Origin: Beta vulgaris subsp. vulgaris
Lineage: Eukaryota > Streptophyta > Magnoliopsida > Caryophyllales > Amaranthaceae
Direction: 5' to 3'
Assembly: GCF_026745355.1 (NCBI RefSeq)
Contig: NC_079207.1
Location: forward strand, 17,702,959-17,766,958
Length of the DNA: 64,000 nt
The position numbers and the translations under genes are program-made. Below are positions 51,201 through 61,210 of this stretch, piece after piece (the stretch's first letter is position 1; each line of letters opens with the position of its first letter). A model generated the notes under the pieces. The model was not told the origin of the DNA. It did no database searches and saw only the letters and a list, made by a program, of their open reading frames with translations.

Positions 51201-51807
51201 ACATCACTTGTTGGAAGAGCTTTTCCCATGCTAGCCATGTCCAAGCTAAGCTTGAATCAAAATTAGTCGAAGTCTAGTAACCCACTATATCATTGCGAAA
51301 TTTCTCACTTTTACCCCTTTAAGACACACCAAAGTAAAACTAAAAGCGGAAAACATAAGTGGGATTTCCCCACTCTTTCTTACTATATTTGCATCAATTC
51401 CTTGTTAACCAAAAACATAAAAAGACCAAGGTAATGATAATTAGCTAGAGTACCATGAGACCGAAGTCGAAGCCAACGATAACATTGCAACCGATTGAGA
51501 CAGCAGCAAGCTCAAGGTCACCGAGATGGCCAGCGAAAGCTTGGGTTATAACCAACATAGTATATGACGCAATTCGGCTGATGATCGAAGGGCCGACGAT
51601 GTGCCATAACTTCTTGGATTCAACCCAACTTCTTCTTATAAGAGTGCCATTTTCAACCAAATTATCATCTACATAATTAGGAGTTGTATGTTGTAGTACT
51701 AATTGTTTTGATGGTTGAACAACACCATTATCTGAATGATTATTGTAGTTCTTCAAAAAGGGAACGCTTTTTTCGTCGAAACTTTTGGAGCTATTGTCAT
51801 TAGACAT
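36215..51807 (-). CDS. MATE efflux transporter, DETOXIFICATION (DTX27-like), gene A
   Basis: Predicted multi-pass membrane transporter of the MATE family, which exports organic compounds in exchange for H+ or Na+; the substrate cannot be read from sequence. Coding exons, in order: 51454-51807, 49681-50222, 40441-40527, 39519-39575, 38820-39058, 36908-37026, 36725-36814, 36215-36262. All introns are GT-AG (phases 0,2,2,2,1,0,0) and the 1536 nt give 511 residues, normal for plant MATEs. The N-terminal ~45 residues are hydrophilic. Family motifs follow: [13 protein letters not shown] in exon 1, [18 protein letters not shown] opening exon 2, [19 protein letters not shown] in exon 3, [12 protein letters not shown] in exon 5, [18 protein letters not shown] across exons 5/6, and a short QKWAEG tail. 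The ATG at 51807 aligns with gene B's start; the frame opens further upstream but with no ATG. Intron 2 (9.15 kb) holds a Copia, a Helitron and a CACTA element. About 84% identical to gene B over exon 2, counted by eye. Confidence 0.92.
37170..37465. mobile_element. Tourist-like (PIF/Harbinger) MITE in gene A intron 5
   Basis: 296 bp with TTA duplications on both sides and TIRs GGCCTTGTTTGGTTGACAAA / GGCCTTATTTGGTTGTATAT. Interior is rich in inverted GGAAGTAGAACTTCC-type blocks. A degenerate relative lies near 50801-51030. Confidence 0.8.
38312..38565. mobile_element. Stowaway-type MITE in gene A intron 5
   Basis: About 254 bp between TA dinucleotides. CTTCCTTCAATCTGTTTTAA at the left and TTCATCCGTTCTGTTTTAAA inverted at the right. 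Confidence 0.6.
39830..40366. mobile_element. hAT-type MITE in gene A intron 3
   Basis: 537 bp. TIRs TAGGACTGGCAA / TAGGGCTGGCAA; flanking 8-mers CTTAGAAA and CCTAGAAA differ at one base. Interior is full of CCCGACCTGAAA/CAGGTTGA repeats on both strands. Confidence 0.8.
41518..41669 (+). repeat. 5' LTR of Copia 3
   Basis: 152 bp, TATTGGAT to TTGTACA, so termini are TA..CA rather than TG..CA. Followed directly by the tRNA-Met-type primer-binding site. Confidence 0.9.
46714..46865 (+). repeat. 3' LTR of Copia 3
   Basis: 152 bp, two mismatches to the 5' LTR (about 98.7% identical); preceded by the polypurine tract. Confidence 0.9.
47563..48039 (-). mobile_element. Helitron (H5) in gene A intron 2
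   Basis: About 477 bp. Minus orientation: 5' TCTATACTAATATATTAAAA at the right and CTAG at 47563-47566, with a degraded GCCCGGGC-type hairpin. Internal relatedness to the copy at 33709-34524. A CACTA element starts within 3 bp of its right end. Confidence 0.55.
48042..49033. mobile_element. Non-autonomous CACTA element in gene A intron 2
   Basis: About 992 bp. The left end (a degraded CACTAGTAG followed by AATAATTGCTTATTG) and the inverted right end CACTGGTAGAATAAATG match the family of the copy at 57487-58822. TATTGCTGCGGTT-type hairpin units recur near both ends. Flanking trinucleotides ATA/ACA are one base apart. No transposase. Confidence 0.7.
50801..51030. mobile_element. Degenerate Tourist-like MITE in gene A intron 1
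   Basis: Resembles the MITE at 37170-37465 along its length (TTATTTGGCTGACA start, ACTTCC blocks, AAACCAAAT end) with heavy decay; borders approximate. Confidence 0.45.
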
Positions 51808-51925
51808 AGTAACTCTTTTCACTATAAACTCCAAGTTTCTAATTCTAGAGGACTGAGAGATGAGGGGTGGTAGAGATATAGACTAAATGAATTGAGAGGA
51901 CGAGAGAATTACGTATTGAACTTCT

Positions 51926-51945
51926 TTTAAAAAGGATATATTTTA
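51926..51945 (-). promoter_or_regulatory. Possible TATA region of gene A
   Basis: On the minus strand an AAAATATATCC-type AT run lies about 130 bp before the gene A ATG, followed by a CT-rich leader. It is the best TATA-like candidate near the start, but the region is AT-rich and this is a weak call. Confidence 0.25.
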
Positions 51946-52286
51946 GCATATATGAAGTTAGAAGTATGAGCCAAGTTGTAAAATTTTAATGTTTTTCTTA
52001 AGAAAGGTACATAGGACAGTGACCAGAGTGCAGACCCCATTTGCTTAAAATAAGGCTCTAAACTATTAAAATTGATAAGAAAAGGCAAATCCCTATTGTA
52101 CTTGCTTATCAATCTGTTTTAGCTGTGATATAGTCGTAACACAGATGTGAGTATCTCATATTGATAAAGAAAAACAGACATGTTCATTTTATAAGGTAAA
52201 TGAGTTCCTCTTTTATTACCATATATTCCCTTCGTTGTTAAATAGAATATCCATTTTTTTCGGGGACAAGTATTAAGAAAAAATCA

Positions 52287-52485
52287 GGAAATGAGGTTGG
52301 CTCAAGTGGTGAGCATTCCCATCTTTCCTAACAATGTCTAAGGTTCAATTCCTACCCAAGCATTTGCTTGAGATTCAAGGGGGGAGGGGGGTCGGAGGTT
52401 TCTGGCTTGTAATGGGTCTCTGGGTGGGGGCCCCCTGTACGAGGGCAGCCTAGAGGAATTCGACTTACCAATTTTTTTCAAAAAA
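52287..52485 (+). mobile_element. SINE (tRNA-derived), complete
   Basis: About 199 bp flanked by a perfect 19-bp duplication, AAGTATTAAGAAAAAATCA (52268-52286, 52486-52504). Pol III A-box-like GGCTCAAGTGGT at 52299-52310 and B-box-like GGTTCAATTCC at 52343-52353 are spaced as in tRNA-derived SINEs; it ends in an A run. Confidence 0.85.
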
Positions 52486-52519
52486 AAGTATTAAGAAAAA
52501 ATCATATGTAAAACCTTAG

Positions 52520-52854
52520 CGGCCAGTTTGATAGTCGTTAATAAATTGCGGTAATGGGAATGAATTTTAAGTGAGGGAAGCACCCTTAAAATTTCCATGA
52601 GGAGGCATTTTTTCTCCATGGGAAAACAATCTCACCCGTAAACTTGGGTTTTTGTCTCCAAGGGGAAGCAATTTTCATTACCACTCATTACCACCTACAA
52701 GGTGGTATTGGATGGGAATGAAAATTCAAGAAGGAAAGTTGACACTTTAGGATAAATTAGCATTACTACAGGAATGGACAATGATATTCTTGACAAATTT
52801 GCACACAAATTCATTCCCATTACCATCATTTATAACTAACTACCAAACGGGTCG
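52520..52854. mobile_element. MITE, PIF/Harbinger-like
   Basis: 335 bp between TAG trinucleotides. TIRs CGGCCAGTTTGATAGTCGTT / CGACCCGTTTGGTAGTTAGT, and GGTAATGGGAATGAATTT in both arms. Confidence 0.7.
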
Positions 52855-53212
52855 TAGTTGTATTAAATCATAATTAAATACAAAAGTTGATATACTTTTT
52901 GCAAATTGTTTATTAAGAAGAGATAAGAGCACTCTTAACAATGAAAAAAAAATGGTTCATGAGGATGAACCTTTTTTTTTTTTGCTTAATCATAAACTGG
53001 TAAAAAGATTCGTGCATGGGCCATATGGGAAAGTGGGTGATATTATAAAAGTTGAAAATAAAATAATATTTTAATTGGTGGACTCATACCAAATAAGGAA
53101 ATGAGAAACTTATTGGGACAAATATAAATGGATAAATGGGCACTCTATTTAGGGACGGAGGGAGTAGTTTTAAGGTGAAACTTCTTTGGACTTGTTTCTA
53201 ATTTTTTAATTA

Positions 53213-53445
53213 GCTCCTCCGTCTCCATTTATAGTTCAGGTTTTATTTTCAGCACGGGAAATGGAAAGAATATTATGGGACACCCAAAATGAAAAACGAG
53301 AACTATAAAATGAGATCGAGAGATTATACACTATTTTAAAGTGTCATGGGACAGAGGAGTATACTGAGGTGACATGACCCACTTTTGAAGCGGGTTATGT
53401 AAAATGACGTCACATGACCCATATATTAAAATAGGACGTAGGGAG
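53213..53445. mobile_element. Stowaway MITE
   Basis: 233 bp between TA dinucleotides, with GCTCCTCCGTCTCCATTTAT and inverted CTCCCTACGTCCTATTTTAA ends. Confidence 0.65.
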
Positions 53446-55970
53446 TATACGTTATTCAAAATTTTACATGAAAACTTGTAAGTTGTAACAACATCACCCA
53501 CATTTAATATTTTTCCATACTTTTTACATGAAAAGTTGTCATCAAATTTAATATTTGTACGCTCCAATGCATATGTTTATCTTTTCAATGCAAGTATTAC
53601 AAATAATTAAATCAAATTATAATTTCCATAATTTTTGTACAAAATGGGAAACAACTACTAAAAATTGGGACAGCTGGAGTGGTATTCATAAATCGCAGTA
53701 GTTTGCTTCTTCTAACTTTCAATTAGTGATTGGATGTCAAAAACAAAAATACTACTATAAGATGAATATTGTTCGATAAAACAACTTTTTGGGATAATAA
53801 AAGAGAAAAAAAAATGAATTATGTTTTATCTTTGAAAGCTATTCTTACCTGTTTTTTCAATTTAACTTTGCCTGTCAGAATTAATTTGATTTATTAGACA
53901 TTGTTATTACTTATTAGACCTTAATTTGTGAATATAAATATAAAATCTTATTTTATTGAACTAAAACTTATCTGAACTTTTAGACCTTAATTAGTATTTA
54001 TAAAAATTGAAAATAAGTTGAACAAAATTAGATCTTAATGACTTAATACTACCTCTAACTAAATAATCTTAAAGACAAATTGTTCACATCTTCAAAACAT
54101 TCCTTTAACCACTCATTATCAAACGATATCTGTTGTAGAATTTTACAGATACCGGAGTTTTACACCTGTAAATAAAAGTTATATCAAAACGTTCTTTCCA
54201 TGAATATAATTTATAAGCCAGAAGGAGTAGTACTTATTCCAACCTTTCTGTTCTATAAATATATGGATGAGAATATTAGTGAAAGTAGGCGAACGTCATG
54301 GATGATGAATGTGCTAATTGATTTTATGTGTGAGTCGAAAATGGGTAGCTGGACTTGGTAGTACTAGTCGCGGTGTCTGTGTTGCATGCAAACTTGTGGT
54401 TTTCCATCTTACATGTCCCTACGTTTGTACTCCTGTGACTTTTGTCTTTGTTAATTCATCGATATCTCATTACGGTTCACAATAATTCATGCCCCAATCT
54501 TCCTGATGCTTTTTTTTAATCACTGGGCTAAAAGAATTTTGTTTGCTTTTGCCTACTTCTCTTGTCATTTTATGCGTGCTTTTATCTTCTATATTTTTGG
54601 GTTTATGTGGAGTATATAATTAATAAGATTTCCTTCTAGGGTAATCCAAAGCTAGCTGCACCTGCAGCGTTTCATCTTTCTGTTTCATTGTATATTTGCA
54701 TTTGGATCGGAGTTCTCAAAGGATCAACATTGCCATTAATTTTTTATTAAATGGTTAATATTGCTCAACCTCTACGACTCTACCTTATAAAGTTATTTTA
54801 CAACTCTAGAAGACCCAAATACATTATAAATATATATTTCTTTATTTGTATTTAGTAGTTTAACTTTTATATTATTTATATTATTCACTTTGTTTCTTTT
54901 ACCTATCTACAATCCTTATTAAAAGAATAAGTTCAAATAATTAAGTTCAGATTAGCAAACATGCATAAGCACAAATAAGTTTGCTAACAATAAGTTCAAA
55001 TAAGTTTAGACAAGGCCTAATAAGTTTATATATATTCAGATAAGTAAAAATAAGTTCAAAAGAACAAACTCTAAGTAGTATCGTCTATAAGGCGTCATTA
55101 GATTGGTTTCTATGTATATTTTCATTATATTACCATTTCATAATTTTTTACTATTTAATTATTGAAATACTAGTGGTCAAAGTTGTGTATAGGCAAATGT
55201 AGAAGTCAAAGTAGAACAACTAAATAAAAATAGAGCGAGGGAACACAGTTCATGTGTAAGCCGATTAATACTTGCTTTATTTTTAAAATAATATTCTCTT
55301 TATTTCTCATTAGTTAATTTATTCTTCTTTAACTTTTTCAATTGGAATACGAGTATTTTTGGCCATTTATATATTTTATCAAAGAGAATAAAAAATGATA
55401 TCTAGAAAATATATTTTGAAATTTACTTTGTTTCTCAATGGTTACAATCTATTGACACATTTACTTTTGTTAAAGTATACTTTGACTATTAATAAAATCA
55501 AAATCAATAATAGATAAATAGTGCAAAAGTCAAGATATTGCAAGTATACGATTATTGGGAAACATAAGAATTTTGTTATAACTTTTATCATAATTACATG
55601 TTTTTTTATATATTTGTATGAAAATATAGCAATATAAATTATTATGCGATCTGCGACAAAAGTTTGAAGGTTAAAATTAATAACAAAACAGATATTCGAT
55701 AAGAGGAGAAGTTAGTGAAACCTTCACTCAAGGGTATGGTTGTATCTGACTATAAGGCTAAGCCTAAATATGCGTTCTCTTCACCTTAATCTTTCTAAAC
55801 ATAGTTGAACTAAACTTGTTCTCTTCAACGTATATATCCTGATCAAATATTGACTTTTTTGAAATTTGTAAGCTTTTCTTAACTTTCTGAATTTGAAAAA
55901 AAAAACATTTCTTAACTACTTCTACTTTTCCATTATTTCAGGTCTCTTATTAATTTTTGTGAACATAGTA
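53446..55970. other. AT-rich intergenic DNA upstream of gene A
   Basis: No gene recognised. Dispersed AATAAGTTCAAATAAGTT-type repeats at about 54920-55080 suggest an old unresolved element. Confidence 0.45.
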
Positions 55971-56218
55971 CTCACTCCCATTTCTTTTCAACTTACATAT
56001 TTTTTTTGGTCTGTTTCTTTTAAATCTACATGTTGTTTCTTTTCTATTTTTGATGACATTTCTAATCTGCCTTTTTCTCTTTTTCGACCAATTAATATCA
56101 TTTACTTTATAATATTTTAACCCACTTTTTACTTTTTCTCTCTCATTTTTCAGTTTCTCTTATCACCTTTTCAGCTCATAAAATAGAAAGTATGTAGATT
56201 AAAAGTGAACGAAAGTTG
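55971..56218. mobile_element. Stowaway-type MITE
   Basis: 248 bp between TA dinucleotides; CTCACTCCCATTTCTTTTCA at the left, with a weaker inverted match (CAACTTTCGTTCACTTTTAA) at the right. Confidence 0.5.
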
Positions 56219-57299
56219 TACATAGTTGGGGATGGAGTAAAAGAAATTTTGTATGTATGAATAGATGTTAGAGCATGCTCCCCAACTAGTTCTCAAACTA
56301 GCTCTCCAAGGAGAGAGAAAACATGGAGAGCCACCTGTGTCTTGGATGTCTCTCCATGGAGACACTTTGTAAAGTGGCTCTTGGGGGGAGATACCATTTG
56401 GGTTGAAGGAGAGATGACTCTCCAATATGTGGAGCCCATATACTATTGCAATTACGTAAATTTTCTTCTTGCAAACATTTATTGATCTTTTCTATAAAAA
56501 TTTTTTTTAAAAAAGATGTTAATAATTTCTATCCTAAAAACTATATTTTTTTCTTTATCTATAAAGCGAGCCTAATATTGGATATATTTGATAAACAAAA
56601 TCTACTATCTTTTTTTAATTTATGACATTAAATATTAGCATTAAAAATTTAAAGTTTAAAAAACCACAATGCATAATCATGAAAAAGATAATTTTTTTGT
56701 AATTATATTTAGTTTACATGAATAAAATTATTTATATAACTAGGGCCCCCCACCACCCCACCAATAGCATACCACGGAGGAGGTAAGTCGCGACATTTGC
56801 CTCATCTGGGAGAGGAGATTATGTTATTTATTTATATAACTTTGATCATAGCATGAAATCGGGTTCACTTATTGATATGGAGACCACAAATAATGAAAAG
56901 TTGAATGGAGAGCTCTTTGAAGAGTTTTATTGTTGTTGGATATTTTTAAATATAGTTCTTGAGAGTAGCTTGAAGAAAGAGAATAGATGAGAGAAAGTGA
57001 AGAGCTAGTTGGAGAATCAAGTGTAAGTTCTATTGACTATCAATCTAGCAAGGAATAGAAAACAACAATAGAACAACGAATAACAAAGCAATAAAAGACA
57101 AACAAGAACTTTTACTTGGAAACTCAAGAACTGGGAGAAAAACCACGAATCTGCACTAGGAATCGATGAATGTTCAAGAAAGATTACAAAAGCACTCCAA
57201 GAACTCTCTCTCTAGCTTTTTTTTCTCTTGAATACGAGAATATTAATGTAGAGTATAATTATATGCGTTTCCACGTCATTAAAGCCAAAATAGGCCACT

Positions 57300-57480
57300 G
57301 CCTGATCGGGTCGGGCGAGAACCCCCGATCGGGCGACTAATTCCCAACCTAAAATGCACGCAGGCCCGATCGGGCGAGGAATGCCCGAGTCGTAGTTTGC
57401 TCCATCGCCCGATCGGGCGAACACGCCTGATCGGGCGAACACGCCTGATCGAGCGAACACGCCTGATCGCATCGGATGTC
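57300..57480. repeat. CCCGATCGGG palindrome array in the Copia 4 LTR
   Basis: At least seven copies or variants of a (C)CCGATCGGG(C) core here, three as consecutive 17-bp tandem units (GCCTGATCGGGCGAACA type), and two more across the CACTA insertion at about 58855 and 58880. They are conspicuously GC-rich for the window and may be LTR enhancer sites (inference). Confidence 0.7.
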
Positions 57481-57486
57481 TGCTAC

Positions 57487-58822
57487 CACTAGTAGAATAA
57501 ATGCTTATTGATGCGGTCATTAAGTGGCTTATTGCAGCGGTTTTGACTGCGCAACAATTAAGGGGCCAGCAATAGGTAATTAATATAGTGCTGCGGTTTT
57601 TGGGAAAAACAGCAGCAATATTAGTATTTTATATCAGAATAATAGTGGCATATTGCTGCGGGTCCTAGGGAAAACCGCAGCAATATGTTGTATTAAATAA
57701 TAAAAAATACGCATATTGCTGCGGTTTCTTCCTAAAACCGCAGCAATAGACGTCGGGCAGGTAAAATAATTTTTTTTTGTAAAATTCTCGAGGCTTAAAT
57801 TTTTTGTGGTTATAGTACTATTATTATAATATGTTACATAGCTACAACAATTCACTATTACAAACACCCAATATAAAAGAAAAACTAAAATGAAAAGACT
57901 AAGAAACAAATTAAAACTAAAAAAAATTAAGAAACTACCAAATTGAGAAGCTGTATGAAAAAACTAAGAAACATGAAAATCTGAAAATCGAAAAAAAAAT
58001 CTGAAAAAACTACTAATGAAACTGTAACTACAAAATCAAACAAAAAAGCATAAAAATATATTACAACATCTGAAAATCGAAAGAAAAAAAAAAAACATCA
58101 CCAAACCTGAGGAAAACAAACAACCGTCGACCAAATGATAACCAAAAAAACGAAAAAAAACGACAAAAAAGGAAAGAAAAAAGCAAAGAAGAACTCGTCA
58201 GAGGCGGCTTGTCGCTTGCGGTCGACGAAGAAATCTGGATGACGGGAGCCGGTGCGCTTGGCGGTTTCGTCGCGTCGCTCCGTTCTAAGGATGGCGGGAG
58301 CAGTCGAGGCCGGTGGACGACGAAGAAGAACGCCGATGGTCTCACGTTGAGTGGTGACGGTCGAGAGGAGATGAGAGAGAAGAGAGGTTGAGAGAGAGAG
58401 AAGGTTGAGGGGCTGAGAGACGAGAGGCTGAGTGTCTCGCGTGTGAGCCGTGAGGTTGGGAGGCTGTGAGGTTGAGAGAGGGAGAGTAAGGGAAAAAACC
58501 CTATTGATGTGTTTTATATATTTTTTTAATGATATTGCTGCGGTTTTTGGCAAGAACCGCAGCAATATATTAAAATATTAATTTTTGTTATTTTTTTAAT
58601 ATATTGCTGCTGTTTTTGACAAAAACCGCAGCAATATGTCTGGTCAAATAGTCAATTTTTTTTTCAAAATTTTTTCTGTTGATATCATATTGCTGCGGTT
58701 TTAGGCAGAAACCGCAGCAATATCTTTATTTTATATTTTATGTTTCTTTTTACGTGATATTGCTTCGTATGGGTAAAACCACAACAATAGCACCGCGACA
58801 ATAAGTAATTATTCTACTAGTG
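57487..58822. mobile_element. Non-autonomous CACTA element in the Copia 4 LTR
   Basis: 1336 bp. Left end CACTAGTAGAATAAATGCTT, right end inverted CACTAGTAGAATAATTACTT; flanking trinucleotides TAC/TAT are one base apart. About eight hairpin units (ATTGCTGCGGTTTT, short loop, AAAACCGCAGCAAT) lie in the two subterminal regions, spaced about 65-70 bp. The core has a GC-rich, leader-like stretch (58190-58500). A 155-codon minus-strand frame there has no recognisable family and is probably not a gene. Confidence 0.85.
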
Positions 58823-60869
58823 TATGAACCAACTGCTGCTAACATAGTCTCGGGCCCGATCGGGAGGCCACCACACGACCCAATCGGGAGACGCTCTTTA
58901 ACAACCATTTGACGTCTTTTCCTCTACACACCCATACACTTCCTTGAGCCCCATATTGACAATATACCCAACAATCTCCCACTTGCAAATAGGTGCAAGT
59001 GAAGAAACCTCATACCTTCATCATCCTCTCATTCATCTCAACTCCTAATGCACTACTTTCCTTAACAATCACCGAAGGCGAACTAAGGTCCTGCACAACC
59101 TTAGTTTGTCACAACTCACACTCTTAGTGAGCATATCTGCTGGGTTCTTAGCACCCAACACTTTCTCCAAATACAACACATTCTCCTCTACTAAACTCGT
59201 GATGTAGTGAAAGTGCCGACGAATGTGCTTAGTCCTACAATGATACATGGATTCTTAGCCAAATACACCGCAGTTTGACTATCACTTTAATGCCCATATC
59301 CTCAAGAAAACCAATAATTCATTCCATCTCCTTACCTACCTTCGACATATAGCCACATACTCAGACTCTATAGTGGACAAAGAGATACACTACTATAACT
59401 TGGACATCCAACTCACAGAAGTACCACCGACAGTAGAGACATATCCAGACATACTTTTGCTTGTATTGATATCTCCACTGAGATCATCATCAACATAATC
59501 CTCAAGCTTTACTCCTCTGCCAGAAGCAAAGCCTCATACCTGAAGTGCCCTTCAAGTACCTTAGTAATCACTTTACGGCATCCCAATGTTTTTCACCTGG
59601 ATTAGAAACCAATCTACTAACAACTCCCACTGCAAAAGTAATGGCTGGCCGTGTGCACACCATGGCATACATCAAGCTACCAACAGCTGAAGCATAGGGA
59701 ACAGTGGCCATCCGCTCCATTTCTGCTTCTATAGTTGGTGAATGCTCCCTTATGAATTTGAGATCGCTAGGAAGCGGCGAGTTTCTGGGTTTTGCATCTC
59801 CCACATTAAACCTCTTCACCGCATTAAGAATATATTCTTCCTAAGACAACTTCAACATACCAGTAGACTTGTCCCAGAAAATCTTCATGCCTAAGATTTG
59901 TGTAGATTCATCCAAATCCTTCATCTCAAATACATGTGACAGCTTTCCATTTCACACTATGAAAATAACAACAATGATCGCTATCAGCTCTTTTGAACCC
60001 ATTGCTACACATGAACGTGTCAAACTTTATGTACCACTGTCTTGGAGCCTGCTTCAATCCATATAAGCTCCTCTTGAGCTTGCACACTAAGTTCTCCTGT
60101 CCCCGAACTTTAAAGTCACCCGGTTGCTTCATGTAGATCTCCTCATCCAGATCACCATGTAGAAACACAGTATTAACATCCATCTATTCTAGCTAGGAAC
60201 AAATTTTCAGCAGCAACAATAGCCAACCAGATACGAATAGTAGTCAACTCCACAATAGGAGAAAAAATTTCATTGTAATTTATGCCTCCTATTTTAGGAA
60301 CCCGTTTACTACCAATCTCGCTTTATACCTGACACTTCCATCAGGCTCTTTTTTCAGTCTAAAGATCCACTTGTTGCTCAGTGCTCTCATACCTGCAAGT
60401 AATGCAGACAACTCCCATGTCTTCTTTTCCAGGGACTGCATCTCATCTTTCATGAGTAGCTCCCACTTAGATGAGTCAGTAGAATTTATTGCTTCCTTCT
60501 TGTATGATTCTGGTTCACCTGCATGAGTTAGTAGCAAATAGAACATAGAAGGTGAATATCGATTAAGTGTTCTGGGCACCCTTGCGGATTTTCTCAAGTC
60601 AATTTGAGAGACTATTCTCCCTGTACTAGAATTGGAGCCTCTTGGTGGTGTGATAACAACACCCTCTTAATTACTTGGCTGTGAGATATCTGACTTATCT
60701 AAATCAGACCCTGCAGGAGTGTGAGCTTCATCTCTAAGTTGCTAAACCCCTACTGGAACAATGAATCTCTTACATCAATGGCTACAATCTTCACATACTT
60801 CTTCTCCTGAAACTCCCACTATCTCAGTACTCTCAGATTTATCACCATAAACATCCTTATACAACTTAC

Positions 60870-61210
60870 AACTACTACAAAAAAGCCTAAAGAGACCCCC
60901 TAGAATCTCATTTAGAGACCACATGAGAGGTGGTCGGTCTTCATCTCATAAGTCTCTCAGGATAAATAACCACTTATTGCGGGTGGTTTTTTAATTTGAT
61001 ATAAGAGACCGCTTCCTTAAAATAAGTGGTTATTTATGAATTCAAATAGGGAAAAAAAGAAGGATAAGGCGCCACATTTTACAGATATGTGGTCTTTTTT
61101 TATCTTACAAAGAAATCATTTATAATATGTAGGTGGTCTTTTTAATCATTCCCGAAAATACCACTTGAAAGGAAAAGGTGGTCTCTTTAACCTTATTTTT
61201 TTTAAAAGGG
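60870..61210. mobile_element. CACTA-like left end with subterminal repeats
   Basis: Starts ACTACTACAAAAAAGCC, a common CACTA-type terminus with its first C lost, and holds AGAGACC/GGTCTCT motifs on both strands. A perfect 17-bp hairpin arm, ATAAATAACCACTTATT, lies at 60962-60978 with its inverse at 61021-61037. An inverted AAAGAGACC block at about 61180-61205 may mark a short element; no right terminus or TSD is secure. Confidence 0.45.

Larger units (their letters stand above)
52226..53164. mobile_element. Stowaway-type MITE split by a SINE and another MITE
   Basis: TA-flanked. Left end TTCCCTTCGTTGTTAAATAG and inverted right end CTCCCTCCGTCCCTAAATAG form TIRs. The 939-bp span contains a complete SINE and a 335-bp MITE; without them about 400 bp remain. 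Confidence 0.7.
56934..58973 (-). repeat. 3' LTR of Copia 4, split by a CACTA element
   Basis: TGTTGGGTATA at 58973 to ATATCCAACA at 56934 on the minus strand: perfect TGTTGG/CCAACA ends. About 700 bp once the CACTA element (57487-58822) is discounted. Contains an array of CCCGATCGGGC palindromes. Confidence 0.8.
56934..60865 (-). mobile_element. Copia LTR retrotransposon 4, 3' part only
   Basis: Minus strand, incomplete. RT N-terminal block at 60597-60289 (KWELLMKDEMQSLEKKTWEL, RLKKEPDGSVRYKARLV). RT continues at 60183-59926 ([35 protein letters not shown]). A connection-region block lies at 59819-59568 (YASAVGSLMYAMVCTRPAI). RNase H runs to about 59100 (SLSTIESEYVAI, KHIRRHFHY, NPADML), with stops and frameshifts. 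The polypurine GTGGGAGAT at 58974-58982 abuts the 3' LTR. Gag, protease, integrase and the 5' LTR are not seen before other repeats begin at about 60870. Confidence 0.85.

Noticed and set aside
51808..51834. N-terminal extension of gene A beyond the ATG at 51807
   Set aside because: The frame is open but the upstream codon is TTG, and the ATG at 51807 aligns with the gene B start.
56266..56933. hAT-type MITE split by the Copia 4 LTR
   Set aside because: GAGCATGCTCC-like start and a GGAGAGCTC block near 56910 are suggestive, but the other half is not in the window.
57212..57520. Minus-strand ORF with repeated RSGVFA units
   Set aside because: Translation of the palindromic LTR repeat, reading across the LTR; not a gene.
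58061..58565. Minus-strand ORFs of 94 and 155 codons
   Set aside because: Inside a non-autonomous CACTA element, no recognisable domain; probably chance frames in the GC-rich core.
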